Source: Dactylonectria macrodidyma (taxonomy: Eukaryota; Ascomycota; Sordariomycetes; Hypocreales; Nectriaceae). From it: DNA of 64,000 nucleotides. A program made the position numbers and the translations under genes. Under the pieces are notes generated by a model that was not told the DNA's origin, did not search any database, and saw only the letters and a program-made list of their open reading frames with translations. Shown here piece by piece: positions 1 to 11,366 of this stretch; the first letter of the stretch is position 1; every line of letters starts with the position of its first letter. The stretch lies in NCBI GenBank assembly GCA_020744425.1, contig JAGMUV010000039.1, forward strand, positions 248,001 through 312,000. Direction: 5' to 3'.

Positions 1-233
1 GGTCCGTCGCCCAGGCGGCAGGCCCAAGTGGAACTTGACCAGTTATTTGTCGATGGCATCAGGCAAGTTCGTCGATTGGAAGGCATCCCCTTCCGTCATC
101 GGACAAAGACAGCTTAGGAGATCCCGAAATCCGTGGGGGGGGGGGGCTGGAGGCTATTAGTGCCAACGCGGCCAGTGCTGAAGACACATCCTCCCCCTTC
201 CTGGTACTGTGTAACGACGTGATTTTTCTTCTT

Positions 234-970
234 TCGTAGTGGTCGAAACCTAGTGCATAGCGTGATCATGGGCGGCTTTGGTGACCCTATTGGGGTTCGC
301 AGGGCCACAGGGTCAAAAGGATGAACCAACGGCTCTCTCCGCTTCCGGCATCTTGCTCGGGCCCCGAGCGGCGCTGCCTCCAAGAGTTGCTTTTCCACAT
401 CGTAGGTGGAGTCAAAGTTGGTCTTGTGGGAGGAGGGAACAAAGATGGGCTCGATCCGCTTCTGCCCCAGGAGCTCAAAGTCGAAGACCCTGAAGAATTC
501 GTGATTGGCGGAGCTGTCCCATGTCGAACCCATGCGAGTGTCTCAGTTGGGGTCGAGGGCGGAGCCGATCGCACAGACGCAGGCGAGCGACACGGGGGGC
601 TGGGTGACTGGGAATCTGGGGTTGGCGGTCTGGATGTGCGAACTGAGGGAGCCTTCAGGGCCACCGTCAAAGGGTCGCTTTCATCAAGTCAGTCCTGCTT
701 ATCTAGCACAGGGAGGGGTTGAGCGTTGTCGTCTGCTCCAAGACAGCGCTCTCAACCCCTTGTAATGCACTCGTAGAAGAAGACGCCCAGTGACCGCCAA
801 TCCGCGTGGACATCATATCCCTTTCCAGCATATAATTCAGGGGCAAGATAGGCCAGAGTACGGGCTTGCTCGTCAGAGTCCTGCCAGCGACGACGTCCCG
901 AGTTGCGATTCGAGACGAAGTGCGAAGGCAACCACTTAGGGGCGACTCTGCCTTCTCCATGCGCCCGCAC
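234..970 (-). pseudogene. Decayed serine/threonine protein kinase (AGC-like)
   Basis: On the minus strand a stretch near 755-870 reads as the kinase activation segment, APE motif and helix F region (LAYLAPELYAGKGYDVHADW, then SLGVFFYECI). A second stretch near 400-533 reads FFRVFDFELLGQKRIEPIFV followed by PSSHKTNFDSTYD, which looks like the C-terminal extension of fungal AGC-type kinases. The two are in different frames, with stops and unrelated sequence between them, and no ATP-binding lobe is visible. W is replaced by R in the usual ADWWSLG motif. I read this as a broken, partial kinase gene; the subfamily is uncertain. Confidence 0.6.
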
Positions 971-2884
971 CCTACCGACCGGTGCGTCCGTGCGAGGTTA
1001 TGTATTGACCCAGCCAGCGGTCGGCAAGTGCCGCCGCTGATCGCTTGCCGTGCGTCTCTGTGAGCAAATGTTGGGCGGGGAAGGGGGGAACGCTAGGCTT
1101 GGGTGTGGTCTTCGGAACGCCCAGGTACACATACGCGGCGCCACAAGACCGAGGGCGAACTCGCTCGGCTCTACCCGAAAGGGCGGGAGGCAATCCTCCA
1201 CCCAAATTCCTGGACCCTCGTGTTTCACGTTCCCCCTATAGCAGACCCAGTCCGTTGGGACAGCCAGCTTTACTCGTCCCAGCCCAACGGCGTAAGGCTG
1301 TCACGATCCTTGGACTTCTCTTTGGCGCAGCCCGGCCTTAGGAGGCGCCTTGTCGCCTGGGAATTTATTTTCAAGCGTGCTCTCTTGGCCCAGATCCCTG
1401 TTCCCGTGCAGCATTCCCAGACATGCTTGGCCGAGCCTTCACGTTAGGGGATAGGCCAAGCTTTCCTTGAAAGGTGAGTAGGTTGTACTGTAGGCTTGTG
1501 CCCCTCCCTATTAACCATTGCTACATATGCCTCCCCCTTGTACCTGCAGAGTCTTGATTGAGACGCCTGTTTTTACCCTCGCCGTTGGGGTTGTATTCTG
1601 TTTAACATGACCCATGACATGACGATCCGTTACAGGGATCGTACTCACCCCTGGAGCTTATGGCATAATAGGTCCTGCTGATTTCTTCTAGAATTATATC
1701 ACGCTCGACCGAAGGGATATCGGGCCGGCTAGTGACAAGGCAAACGGGGCGGGCCGTAAGGCGGACGTAGCTATGGAGCGAGTCATGTATTGACCCGCTT
1801 GTGCCATCCCCCAGGTATTCTACGCGCATACGAATATCCTTCACAGCCGATCAAGAGGACCTGCTGATCGATGAACGGCAAATTTCGTTCTGTTCCCCTG
1901 CTGCAGCCATCCATGTCGCGTGGCGCATAACTCATGCCGATCTGATTACTTAGTGACAACCATGGACGTTAGGGAACGGTCATGTAATTGCGTCGTTGGT
2001 GATCAAGCCCTTCGATGATGGCATAACAAAACAGCGGCAAGGGCAGAACGACATTTTAAGCACTGTCACTCCGTAGGGACTCGAACAATGTCTATTTCTG
2101 AGTACGTACGCAGATGGACAGTACCAACCATCGGTCACTTATATGTAAGTAGGCATTGCTAGTGGACGACCAATGTGTCTGCCTGTGGAGAGCCTTAGGC
2201 TGACCATGCAATGGCCACGATGACAAGGGTTCTTTGCACCGGACAATGCCGCTATTTAATCCTTTCTGCACGCTTCACCCGGAACCCTTAACCCCTGGAT
2301 AGATCATCATCGGCATCTCCATAACAGTGCTAGTCAAATCATAGACGGGAAGAGCGTAACCCGCCCACCAGACCCAGCCCACAGACCGGAAGCCTGGAAG
2401 CAGGGCGCAAAATTGGGCACAGAGGTATCGCCGTCGTCCCTGACGAGTTCCTGCGCTCTTGGGTCTTACCGGAACGCAGGTGTAAACATGGCTGTGGGTT
2501 GGAGCGGCTCTAGCGCGATGTTCCCGGAACCTAATTTCGCGCTCCCATTTCCACGTCAGGGAATGGCAGTCGTGCACCAGAAATCCGACACACGCAAATA
2601 TCAAGTCCATCGAATGCAACCCAGGCGAACCCCGAGACGTACCATGTGACTGCGACCCGACGCAGAATATATATATATCTAGCTATATATGCCATCAGCG
2701 GCTGGGGTCGTGCCGCCACCACCGGATGTCCAAAGTCTCCGTCCCCAGTGTCTTGCCAGGGTGTGAATGGCGGCATACACATTTCACCGGCGCTGATAGT
2801 TGCAGTCACTACCGCAGCCTTCGTAACGGTTACTCGTGGTGCTCTACTGACACTAGGCTAGCGCGAGGACGATCTCTTCGTGCG
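971..2884. other. No recognisable gene
   Basis: Open frames here are short and overlap on both strands without recognisable motifs. A short TA-rich run lies near 2667-2690. The last part before 2885 would hold the promoter of the NLR gene, but I see no defined element. Confidence 0.5.
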
Positions 2885-5800
2885 ATGGCTCTGGAAGCTC
2901 TCGACGTCGTTGCGAGCCTCATCGCAGTCGTCCACTCGTCGGCCAAAGTCGCTTCACTGTGCTTCTACTACTACAGAGACGTCAAGAACGCAAAAGATGA
3001 CATCGACCGACTTCAACGAGAAGCCACTAGCCTGAAGAAGGCTTCGGAGAGTGTCCAGCTGCTACTCAAGGGTCCTAATGGCGCGAAGCTCGAGGCTTCT
3101 CAGGAGCTGATGGTTGCGGCCAAGGACAGCTTATCGCAGCTTAGAGAGCTCGAACAAGTGCTTAGCCCTGGAACAACGCGCAAGGCAATGAGCCGAGTGG
3201 GGCTTCGGGCATTGAAATGGCCATTTCAGAACAAGGACGTCGAAAAGATTGCCCAAGGTCTCGGGCGATGCACGCAAGCCATCTCCTTGGGCCTACAAGT
3301 TGATAATGCGTACGTTGCTAATCTATTTCTACTTCAACTTATAGGAACTGACAAGGGTATGATCTAGGGCCGTTCTACTCGGGATCGACCAGAACCTACT
3401 CCACGTCGATAAAAAGCTCGTCGAAATCGACCAAAAAGCAGTACTCGATAGACTTCCCGTTGTCGTAGAAGCTAGCTTCGACTCCCGCGCCGAAGAGCAC
3501 AACCCAATCTGCCTCCACGACACCAGAGTCGACCTTCTTCGCCAAATATCTAAATGGGCCGATGATCCTCGCGCCAAGCCCATCTTCTGGCTCAACGGTA
3601 TGGCTGGGACCGGAAAATCCACCATCTCCCGTACCGTGGCCCGGTCTTTCGCCACAACCGGTCGCCTTGGCGCCAGCTTCTTCTTCAGGAGAGGTGAGAC
3701 CGACCGAGGCAGCTTGTCCAAGTTTGTCACCACCATCGCAGCCCAGCTAGTCTCCAGAGTGCCCGCCTTCGCGCCGCACGCTAAACATGCCATCGATACC
3801 GATACCACCATCTTCGGAAAGACTGCGCAAGAGCAGTTCAAGAAGCTCGTCCTAGAACCCCTGTCAAGGGTACCTCAAGACGCTCGGAAGACCGCCACGC
3901 TTGTCGTTGTTGTCGATGCCCTTGACGAGTGCGAACGGGACGACGATGTCAAACTCATCATTAACCTGTTTTCCCGCGTCAAGATGTTGCAGTCTCCGCG
4001 ACTAAGGATCCTTGTAACTAGCAGACCCGATCTGCCGATTCGCCTGGGTTTCAGCGCCATCACGGGCAAGTACCAGGACTTGGTTCTCCATGAGATGCCC
4101 GAGCACATAGTTGAGCATGACATATCTGCATTTCTCCGGCATGAGCTTGCAGTAATCAGAAGCAATTACAATAATTCCGTTCCTGAGGACCGACAACTAC
4201 CCACAACCTGGCCCGGCCAATCGAATATCCAGATTCTAGTACAGATGGCGGTTCCTCTCTTCATCTTCGCCGCCACTGTATGCCGCTTCCTCGCCGATCG
4301 CAGATGCGGTAACCCTGATAAGCAACTCCAAGAGGTCCTGAAATACCGAACGAGAAGCCAGGAATCGCAACTTGATGCGACATATCTGCCTGTCTTGAAC
4401 CAGCTGGTCGTCGGTTTGCCTATCAGGCAGAGAGAGAAGGCTCTACAAGAATTTCGAGTCATTGTTGGCTCGATCGTCATTCTTGCCAGCCCCCTCTCCA
4501 CCTGTGCCCTGGCGCAGATGCTCAGTGTATCTAAAGATACTATCGATAATAGGCTAGACTTGCTTCATTCAGTCCTGAGTATTCCGCCGTCGTCCAGCTC
4601 ACCCGTCAGGCTACTACATCTCTCCTTCCGCGACTTCCTGGTGGATGCCGAGAAATGTGGAAAGAACCCGTTCTGGGTAGACGAGAAATATTCCCATTGG
4701 AAGATGGCTGCAAACTGTTTGCGTGTCATGAACGAGCGTCTTCGAACAGATATTTGTGATGTGAAAGCTCCAGGAACGAGCCGCTCAACTATCAATCCCC
4801 AGAAAGTAGACGCATGCCTACCACCAGAAGTTCAGTATGCTTGTCTACACTGGGTATACCATATACAACACGCAAGGGATCATGTTAGCGACGGCGGACC
4901 CGTCTGCGACTTTTTAATTCGCCATTTTCTCCATTGGATGGAAGCGTTAAGTCTCATGGGAAGGGCATCGGAAAGTATTGGTATCATCAACGCTTTACAG
5001 TCACTCCTCAGCGTAAGCATTGCATTATCCACCCCCGACAATCACTGCTAACGTGACTCAGCCCGAAGTGAGTGTGAAGCTATCTAGCTTTCTTAGCGAC
5101 GCTATACGCTTCGTTCTCGCCAACATTTCAGTAATTGACAAAACGCCTCTCCAGATATATTCCTCGGCACTTGTCTTTGCGCCGGAGAAGAGCATTATCC
5201 GATACACATTCGAGAGCGAGATTCCTAGCTGGATATCTCTTGCTCCGGAGGCTGAAACAGACTGGAACTCGTGTTTACAGACGCTCGAGGGCCATAACGA
5301 CTCTGTCAGGTCGGTGGCATTTTCGCAGGACTCAACGCTTGTGGCATCGGCCTCAGACGATCGGACGGTGCGGATCTGGCGCTCCGACATAGGTGATTGC
5401 TTCCAGGAACTCAAGGGCCATAGCGGCCCCGTCAGGTCGATAGCCTTCTCCCACGACTCGGCGCTCGTGGCGTCGGCGTCAAACGATCAGACAGTGCGGA
5501 TCTGGCACGCAGACACAGGTGAAAGTATCAAGTGCTATAGCAACTGGGTCAGGTCGATAGCCTTCTCCCACGACTCAGCGCTCATGGCGTCAGCACCGGA
5601 CAATCGGACAGTACGGATCTGGCGCGCTGACACAGGTGAATGCATCCAAGAGCTAAAGGGCCAGAGCGACTGGGTCAGGTCGATAGCCTTCTCTCACGAC
5701 TCGACGCTCATGGCATCAGCATCAGACGACCGGACAGTACGGATCTGGCGCGTCGACTCGGGCGACTGCGTCCAGGAACTCAAGGGCCATAGTCGCTCGG

Positions 5801-7260
5801 TTAGGTCAATATCCTTCTCACATGACTCGACGCTTGTGGCATTGGTCTCGGACGATCGCACGGTACGGATCTGGCACATCAGTACGGGCGACCGCATCCA
5901 GGAACTCAAGGGTCACAGCCGCTTAATCAGATCGATAGCCTTCTCACACGACTCAACGCTCGTAGCATCGGCGTCGGATGATCGGACGGTGCGGATCTGG
6001 CGCGTTGATGCTGGCAACTGCGTCCAGGAACTCAAGGGCCACAACTGCTCGGTCAGATCGATAGCCTTCTCACACGACTCGGCGCTCGTGGCATCGGGGT
6101 CAGACGATCGGACGGTGCGGATCTGGCGCGTCGACGCCGGTGACTGCGTCCAGGAACTAAAGGGCCATAGCCACCCAGTCAGGTCGATAGCCTCCTCGCA
6201 CGACTCAGCGCTTGTGGCATCGGCCTCAGACGATCGGACTGTGCGGATCTGGCGCGTCGACGCCGGTGACTGCGTCCAGGAACTAAAGGGCCATAGCCGC
6301 TTAATCAGGTCGATAGCCTTCTCACACGACTCGGCACTCGTGGCGTCGGCCTCTCGGGACAAGACGGTACGGATCTGGCACGCCGATACGGGTGACTGCA
6401 TCCAGGAACTCAAGGGTCATAGCGACTGGGTTAGGTCGGTGGCCTTCTCACATGACTCGGCGCTCGTAGCGTCGGCCTCGCGGGACAAGACGGTACGGAT
6501 CTGGCGCGCCGATACGGGTGACTGCGACCAGGAACTCAAGGGTCATAGCGACTGGGTTAGGTCGATAGCTTTCTCACACGACTCAGCGCTCATAGCATCG
6601 GCGTCGGACGATCGGACGGTGCGGATCTGGCGCGTCGACGCCGGTGACTGCGTCCAGGAACTCAAGGGCCATAGCCGCTCGGTCAGGTCGATAGCCTTCT
6701 CACACGACTCAACACTCGTGGTATCGGCATCGGACGATCGGACGGTACGGATCTGGCGCGCCGACACGGGCGACCGCATCCAGGAACTCAAGGGCCACAG
6801 CCGCTTAATCAGGTCGATAGCCTTTTCACACGACTCGGCACTCGTGGCGTCAGCATCAGACGATCGTACGGTACGGATCTGGCGCACCGACGCCGGTGAT
6901 TGCGTCCTGACAGTTCACATTGGGTTTGTATCTCACCTATCGTTTGAGCCAGGTAACACACGCCTCCTTACCGATATTGGCCACATTACCGTGCCTAAGT
7001 CACCAGTCGCAGAGGAATCTGTGGCATCTACTCCTCTAGTTATGCCTAGCCAAATTCGCGACTGCCGTTTCGGCTTCGGTATTACCGAAGACGGGTGCTG
7101 GGTTTCCTGGCATGGAAATAACTTGCTCTGGTTGCCGGTAGATTTCCGACCAACCTGCTCGAGAGTGTTAGGATCTACCATCGTAATCGGCTGTAGATTG
7201 GGAAGGGTTATTATCGTGAGGTTTTCAATCCAGGAGCTGCCAGATCTCCAGTATAATTAA
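2885..7260 (+). CDS. NACHT-WD40 NLR (STAND receptor, HET-E/HET-D type)
   Basis: I model three exons (2885-3309, 3368-5012, 5062-7260). Intron 1 (58 nt) begins GTACGT and has an ACTGAC branch site; intron 2 (49 nt) begins GTAAGC with branch TGCTAAC. Splicing keeps one frame and gives 1,422 aa. Residues 1-140 are a helical N-terminal domain of the kind seen in fungal STAND proteins (Helo-like, subtype unsure). The NACHT NTPase follows, with Walker A GMAGTGKST (219-227) and Walker B VVVVDALDECE (about 321-331). Thirteen 42-residue WD40 repeats occupy about 761-1303, then a degenerate tail to 1422. Family members sense ligands through the WD repeats and trigger heterokaryon-incompatibility cell death; that role is inferred here. 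All core motifs are intact. The extended upstream start at 2726 was rejected because the MALEALD start fits the family N-terminus. Confidence 0.9.
5272..6900 (+). repeat. Thirteen tandem 126-bp WD40 coding repeats
   Basis: The block is 1,629 bp, exactly 13 x 126 minus 9 bp. Unit 3 lacks three codons after its SIK start. The units are nearly identical around IRSIAFSHDSALVASASDDR and TVRIW. Differences concentrate right after the GH dipeptide (RS, RL, DW, CS, HP, GP), at the DDR/RDK triplet and at the residues after IW. This is the pattern of concerted evolution with diversifying surface positions known from Podospora het-d/het-e. Confidence 0.93.
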
Positions 7261-7644
7261 TTTTTTCCTTGTATGCTGGGCGCCATTTATCGCCGACTCC
7301 CCCAAAGCGTTCCTACATCCATGACGTACCGTTCTGGACCAGTCTCGCCAGAGAACCAAACAACTCAACGTAATCAACTCGTTGATCAACTCGTTGATCA
7401 ACGGCCAACTCAACCAACTCAATGGAGGACTTTAAAATACTACGTCACCCCATGCACATTGGAGCGGCGATGGGGTGCATGGGGTAGCCTCAGCCGAAGG
7501 CTGTGTGTCCGCGGGCCGGGAAGCTATTACTACTACTGCATTATCTACGTACTGATCCATTGCCATGGCCATTCTTGGTATTATGTGACATGTACGGATT
7601 CCGTGTGAGCACCTGCCGTTTCCTAAGCTCCTGATCCCTCATCT

Positions 7645-8114
7645 TCATCCAGACTGACTCCGTTCTTCTTCAGCCGGGTAATATTGGGATGGCGTATCAT
7701 GTAGCCCGCTATCCCCCACAGGTGGTGGGCTGCACGGTGCTCCGGCCGGGCCCGCTTCGGCCTCGTTCGGTTCGTCGTCGTCGTAGTTGCGGTCGTTTGT
7801 GGGCTCGGCCGCTGGTGGATCCTCGAACGGCGTGGGGATCTGGAGATGCGGCTCTAGGTGGAGGCCAATGAGTCAATGACCGGATCCGTAGTCGACGGTA
7901 TAGCGGGCGGATGAGGTTGATAGTGGTAATGATGTATAAATTCTGCTTGTTGCGGCTCGGTCGGCGCGCGATGGGGGTGGATGGCTTGCTGGTTTTGTCG
8001 TTGGTAGTATCGTCGTGATCGTGCACGCTGCAGAGCACGTTCCCGGGCTACTCGCTCCTCTTCAGACGCTGCTTTTCTGGGTCGACCACGACGTCTCGGG
8101 ACTGGTTGAGACAT
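7645..8114 (-). pseudogene. AT-hook protein fragment, frameshifted
   Basis: The frame from 8114 begins MSQPVPRRRGRPRKAASEEE, with an AT-hook core (RRRGRPRK) and an Arg-rich helix, and stops at 7854. A shift of frame continues the same low-complexity acidic and proline-rich style (GLHLEPHLQIPTPFEDPP through QYYPAEEERSQSG) to a stop at 7645-7647. This suggests one indel in an originally longer frame. I do not recognise the family; it may be the N-terminus of a repeat-encoded protein. Around 7370-7400 a short TTGATCAACTCG tandem repeat lies just outside. Confidence 0.4.
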
Positions 8115-8750
8115 TGTCTCGCTTGATCTCTATCATGATCGCACCCAAAAAGGGGCTCATAATAATAAGAGACGCGGAACGCGTGCCCCGGCCAGAATTG
8201 CAGATTACATAACTGGAGGAAAAAGCAAAAAACCACGGCTTCCTTTCAGGATACCTGCATTCAATAGCATTCGGCATTGTGTTTGTGCATTCTCATTTAA
8301 AGTCGTTGGATGGAGAGTTTCCTTCCCTTTCTTTCAAGTTTGCTTTCAAGAGAAGGCTAGTCTTGAAAATGATTGCGCTCACCCGAACATTCATGATGAT
8401 GATGATGGTGCCCGAAGGCTAATACTCGCTGTGGCAATCCACGGTCGCCCGTGCTGTGATGCACCCAAGCATCAACCTAGCCACCCATCAGAAAACGCCT
8501 TCACCATGGGTTATACGGCAAATTGCTACTTCTAGGCTTCATCACAGTGTAATGGAAACACTCCCCGCGCAATATAGCCCTAGGGGTATATTATTCCGTC
8601 ATTTGACTTGGGTCCCGATGGTGTTTTGACCAGCCGTAGGGTAGCAGCAACGTCGTCTTTCGGCCGAAAGGCGCTCTGCACATCTGAATTTCTGTGGCTC
8701 AGGCTCCGACGCGTCCGAAAGAGCTGCTTAGCTAGGTCTTCCAGTCGCCG
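8115..8750. other. No recognisable gene
   Basis: No frame of convincing length or motif. A short ATG/ATGATG run lies near 8390-8407. Confidence 0.45.
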
Positions 8751-8884
8751 CGCTAAACCGAATTGAATTAATCGTGAGCCAAGACTTTTAAAGTGGACCC
8801 ACGCTATACCGAATTGAATTAATCGTGAGCCAAGACTTTTCTGTGTGCCTTACGCTATACCTTTTTGAATTAAATGTGAGCCAA
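8751..8884 (+). repeat. Tandem repeat, about 50-bp period, three units
   Basis: Units start near 8751, 8801 and 8852. Each contains CGCTATACC (or CGCTAAACC), GAATTGAATTAATCGTGAGC and CCAAGACTTTT; the third is diverged. Units 1 and 2 match almost completely over about 39 bp. Function unknown; it could be a subterminal repeat array of a lost element. Confidence 0.75.
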
Positions 8885-8896
8885 TTACCTCAGCAA

Positions 8897-8961
8897 GCTC
8901 AGGCCCTCTGCTCCAAAGCGCGCTAACCCTAAACGGTAGCACGTACACAGAGGGCCTGAGC
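8897..8961. repeat. Perfect 14-bp inverted repeat (hairpin)
   Basis: GCTCAGGCCCTCTG at 8897-8910 is the exact reverse complement of 8948-8961, with a 37-bp loop. It directly follows the 50-bp tandem array. Confidence 0.7.
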
Positions 8962-9071
8962 CAAATTGTCACATTTTTGGTGGCGTTGTCGTTCGTCCCA
9001 AAAGGGAAAGACAGTTATTAATCATCACATGTCGAACGCGAAAAATATCATCGGCGAAAGGCGTTGCACGG

Positions 9072-9350
9072 CCATCATACAGGCTCGTTTTGGCAGACCA
9101 GACCGTGCTTCAGCTGCTGAGGATAGGATGCTGAACACTTGGAGAAATTAGCCTTCAAGCAGGCCTGTCACGGCATGTACATCAAATTGGACCAGTCATT
9201 CATTAAAAGTGAAATTGTGGGTTTCGGGTGACTATGAAAGCACTGTACGAAACGTAAACAGCTTAGCGCAAAGGCCCTCTGGGGTGTCTTCCCCCGGGCG
9301 AAATAAAATTCAATACAATATAACATTGCTAACATTGCTAACATTGCTGA
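9072..9350 (+). mobile_element. 5'-truncated 3' tail of the Tad-like LINE
   Basis: The segment aligns with the LINE 3' UTR at 16330-16560: both share CTTCAGCTGCTGAGGATAGG, TTCAAGCAGGCCTGTCACG, GCAAAGGCCCTCTGGGGTGT and CCCCCGGGCGAAATAAAAT. Only the last ~240 bp of the element is present, followed by a different simple tail (three AACATTGCT units). This is what abortive target-primed reverse transcription leaves. Confidence 0.88.
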
Positions 9351-9682
9351 CTGATGAGATATTCGATTGCACATGGTAAGATGGGTGGGTTGATGGCAGG
9401 AACAGAGGTTTCACTGAGACAGACAAAGCAAGAAAACATAGTGTGTGAGAAAATGATGTTCCAGCTCGACAGAATTAAAACCTTGTGACACAACATCCCT
9501 TTCCAACTCCTAAAGTTGCTCACCCATTTCCTGGCCCCAGAGGTTTCATGCCATGAAAAGAGGGCTCGACCTTCTTATGGTGTTCACAACTAGGTAACTA
9601 AGATGAAGGGGGACTTATGAAAGTCAATGCTAGCCTTTGCATCGCCTCCCAAGCCTTTTCTAGATCGACAGCAATCAATTAA

Positions 9683-10291
9683 TTACTCCTTCGCCTCTTC
9701 GCTTGCTCGCCGCATCTCAAATGCTACACGCAATAAGTTTTCCATCATCGGGTTAGCGAGGGGAATCTTGCGGTCGCCAATGGCCTGGTTCTTCACCTCT
9801 TCCTCGGTCGCCCACACAAAGGCCTGGTGCTCATTGGGGTCCAGCTTCACTATCCCAGTGTCGTCCACCTCAACTTGAAACGAGAACTTGCAGTAACGGC
9901 GCTTCCCCGTTGAGTTCATGAACGTTGCGCCGGGCTTACCCTTGGCGCCATCGAGGATAACGTGCTTGATACGTCGGACCTTTAGCCCAGCCTCCTCCCA
10001 CAGCTCGCGCGAGCAGGCGTGAAGGATGGTTGGATCACCTTTATCGACAGCGCCGCCGGGGACCTCCCAGGTATGAGGCATGCTATCGTGTGCGGCCCGC
10101 TGAAGGAGTAGGATACGGTCCTGGTTGTTGAAAACGAGAGCGCTCGAGCTGAGTCCATCCAATGGCTCATCCAAATTTTCTTCATTCGTTTTGATCCATT
10201 GTTGGCTAGGGACGTTCCACTCAGCGGCCGAGGTAGGAAAGGTGAAATCGAACGGTTGTGGGAATTCGACGACCGGTGATGTTTCTGCCAT
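9683..10291 (-). CDS. Nudix hydrolase domain protein
   Basis: An uninterrupted 202-aa frame starts at an ATG at 10291. The Nudix box is present as GGAVDKGDPTILHACSRELW followed by EEAGL, with the REL-EE-G core that binds Mg2+ and hydrolyses nucleoside-diphosphate-linked substrates. Compared with the canonical box, the first glutamate is D and there is one extra residue before the REL motif. The substrate cannot be predicted. The domain follows an N-terminal leader of about 45 residues. The gene is a rare apparently intact cellular gene between LINE fragments. The upstream region to about 10,600 may hold its promoter. Confidence 0.88.
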   Translation of the reverse strand: MAETSPVVEFPQPFDFTFPTSAAEWNVPSQQWIKTNEENLDEPLDGLSSSALVFNNQDRILLLQRAAHDSMPHTWEVPGGAVDKGDPTILHACSRELWEEAGLKVRRIKHVILDGAKGKPGATFMNSTGKRRYCKFSFQVEVDDTGIVKLDPNEHQAFVWATEEEVKNQAIGDRKIPLANPMMENLLRVAFEMRRASEEAKE

Positions 10292-10589
10292 TGTTAAGGT
10301 TGATTATTGTGGATTAATATTGTGAGGATAGTGGGAAATGATTATATGAATCTTCCATTGATGTGCGATTGTGGATTGCTTTATAGACACTCTGGGGCCT
10401 CCGTGCGCTCTCTCCTCTCGTCACGCGCCAAAGAGCGGAGTCATCGTATCACAGCCACATTACAATTTGGGCGCACAACAGGCAGCAACGAGGCGAATCT
10501 CAAGGCGATTTTAGAAGATCAGAGAGCAGGGATATGGTAAAATGGGCTCAACCAATCTAATAGAGCCAGGCTGCAGCACTGTGCGGTTC

Positions 10590-10606
10590 ACACACACACA
10601 CACACA
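10590..10606. repeat. CA microsatellite
   Basis: A short (CA)n run, about eight units, upstream of the Nudix gene. Confidence 0.8.
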
Positions 10607-10800
10607 TCTAGGGGCCAATTTGGTATTAGATCTTCAGAGCCACAACTAAGGTTCTTCTTCGATTTAGTTATCCTGGGAAGTTTAATGCCTAAAGAATGTG
10701 AAAATACAATTTTTAAATGATTAGATCTATATTGCTGTTGTGTCAAACTCGATGATACGGACCACCATCGCTAGACCGTGACGATTTCCTCTTTTGGATT

Positions 10801-10868
10801 AGTGCCCCGGAACTGAAAGCGAAGCGAGAGGTGAAGTGCCCCGGAACTGAAAGCGAAGCGAGAGGTGA
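10801..10868 (+). repeat. Perfect 34-bp tandem duplication
   Basis: The 34-bp unit beginning AGTGCCCCGGAACTGAAAGC occurs twice in a row without mismatch (10801-10834, 10835-10868). It lies about 0.5 kb before LINE ORF1 and could be a 5' UTR repeat of that LINE. Confidence 0.85.
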
Positions 10869-11366
10869 AGGGGACTACTACCCCGGGAACCGACAGGGGT
10901 TGTCTCGGACTACAAATCTGACGCCAAGCCTTCCCGATTAGGCTTTTACTGTAACGTGATCTCGGGTGAATTCGAAGCACGTGTTAAACTCGGATAAAAT
11001 TTGTTCCTGCCACCCTTGCTTTGTTTTCGCCACTCTCCTCCCGTCACCCCGAGGTTTCTTACCATCAATTGGGCCAATCAGAAGCAGTAGATTAGACAGA
11101 GTTGATAGATCTATTGAAGGCAATTGATAGGGGTGCCGTACCATTTTGATACGTGTGCCGCACTTTTAGCGCCAACTTTACGTAAGCGGTGGCTGGCGCT
11201 GTGGCGTTGGTGGCCCGTGGTGGCTTGCAAGAATCTCTGTTGTCTGATTGGTCGGAGAAGTGGGACACAGCCCGGATAGCCAGTGGACACAGCCCGGATA
11301 GCAAAACTCCTGCGTAAAAGGACCAGAACGACGAGGGCATTAGAGTCCGAGCAGCAAAAAGGCGAT

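Noticed and set aside
5694..6887. Long minus-strand frames (71-166 codons)
   Set aside because: They are antisense shadows of the WD40 repeats and repeat with the same 42-codon period.
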